A stretch of DNA of 63,382 nt from Cuniculiplasma sp052315415 (GTDB taxonomy: Archaea; Thermoplasmatota; Thermoplasmata; Thermoplasmatales; Thermoplasmataceae). Shown here piece after piece: positions 63,240-63,382 of the stretch. Each line of letters begins with the position of its first letter. Positions within the stretch are counted from its first letter, which is position 1. The position numbers were made by a program, and so were the translations under genes. Below the pieces are notes generated by a model. That model was not told where the DNA came from and ran no database searches. It saw nothing but the letters and a program-made list of their open reading frames with translations. The DNA is taken from positions 1 through 63,382 of the forward strand of contig JBLSDH010000008.1 in the NCBI GenBank assembly GCA_052315415.1, given 5' to 3'.

Positions 63240-63382
63240 TTAGAGGATTTCGAATAACCACCCTAATTCTGCTATCTTCGTTCTGTAGTTCGTGATTTTC
63301 ATTGCAATATGAACAATAACAGCATTTTCAAGTTCTATTTATCCAGATTTCCCTTGTATTTCATGTAAATCTTCATAGCTAC
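63240..63382 (-). pseudogene. Possible transposase-like remnant at the window edge
   Basis: On the minus strand, after an in-frame stop, the segment IELENAVIVHIAMKITNYRT continuing with KIAELGWLFEIL ends at 63240. The style is like the C-terminus of an insertion-sequence transposase, but upstream frames are interrupted. The region 63087-63239 is otherwise non-coding. Confidence 0.25.

Overview
The window reads as a chromosomal segment of a low-GC, probably acidophilic euryarchaeon of the Thermoplasmatales type. The grounds are leaderless genes with TATA boxes about 25 bp upstream of the start codon; archaeal information-processing genes (PriS, Rio1, aIF1A, Dim2-like KH protein, Alba, RpoD, Topo VI, TYW2-like methylase); an isolated 5S rRNA gene not linked to other rRNAs; a large secreted sedolisin protease; and a thermoprotectant trehalose locus. 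The species was not identified, and all assignments come from reading motifs by eye without database searches.

Layout. 0.3-10 kb: a peptide-type ABC transporter operon (binding protein, two permeases, one fused double ATPase) with two small membrane proteins. 10-14.5 kb: an HxlR-type regulator, a SsuBC/TauBC-like transporter with two permease domains fused, RNase HII and a prenyl diphosphate synthase. 14.6-17.15 kb: an accessory island with a broken small gene, an (AT)17 tract acting as promoter, a small hydrophobic protein that resembles carnocyclin-type circular bacteriocins, and a polytopic S26 signal-peptidase-like protein. 17.65-26.97 kb: a casposon inserted at the 3' end of tRNA-Ile(GAT), next to the terminal remnant of an older casposon at the same target. 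27-36 kb: secreted lipase, phosphate-type MFS transporter, ABC ATPase, DUF3501-rubrerythrin pair, primase small subunit and sedolisin. 36-41 kb: ALDH7-like dehydrogenase, ArsA, a second prenyl synthase, Alba and an Lrp-type regulator. 41-43 kb: tRNA-Leu(TAA) and an odd pair, a motif-less ABC-ATPase-like protein plus a permease-like protein that seems to start at ATT. 43-49 kb: JAMM protease, NAD kinase, inositol-phosphatase, RpoD, uS11, uS4, uS13, DUF357 and TYW2-like genes. 49-54 kb: hemL-hemC-hemD, then the convergent aIF1A-Rio1-KH cluster. 54-63 kb: Topo VI B and A, nitrilase-like amidase, trehalose-phosphate synthase and phosphatase, 5S rRNA, a DUF3311/SSS symporter pair and an MtnA-like isomerase.

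The casposon is the main mobile system. A 15-bp target duplication, imperfect terminal inverted repeats, PolB (in two frames), an HNH nuclease, small regulators, a winged-helix protein, Cas1-type casposase and a restriction-modification cargo can all be seen. Three signs suggest it is decaying or composite: the PolB frame breaks exactly at polymerase motif A, the usual metal-binding His of Cas1 is Gln, and a second C-terminal PolB fragment lies inverted at the right end with a nearly identical 190-bp block suggesting gene conversion. The most speculative but potentially new item is the bacteriocin-like gene and S26-protease pair behind an (AT)n promoter.
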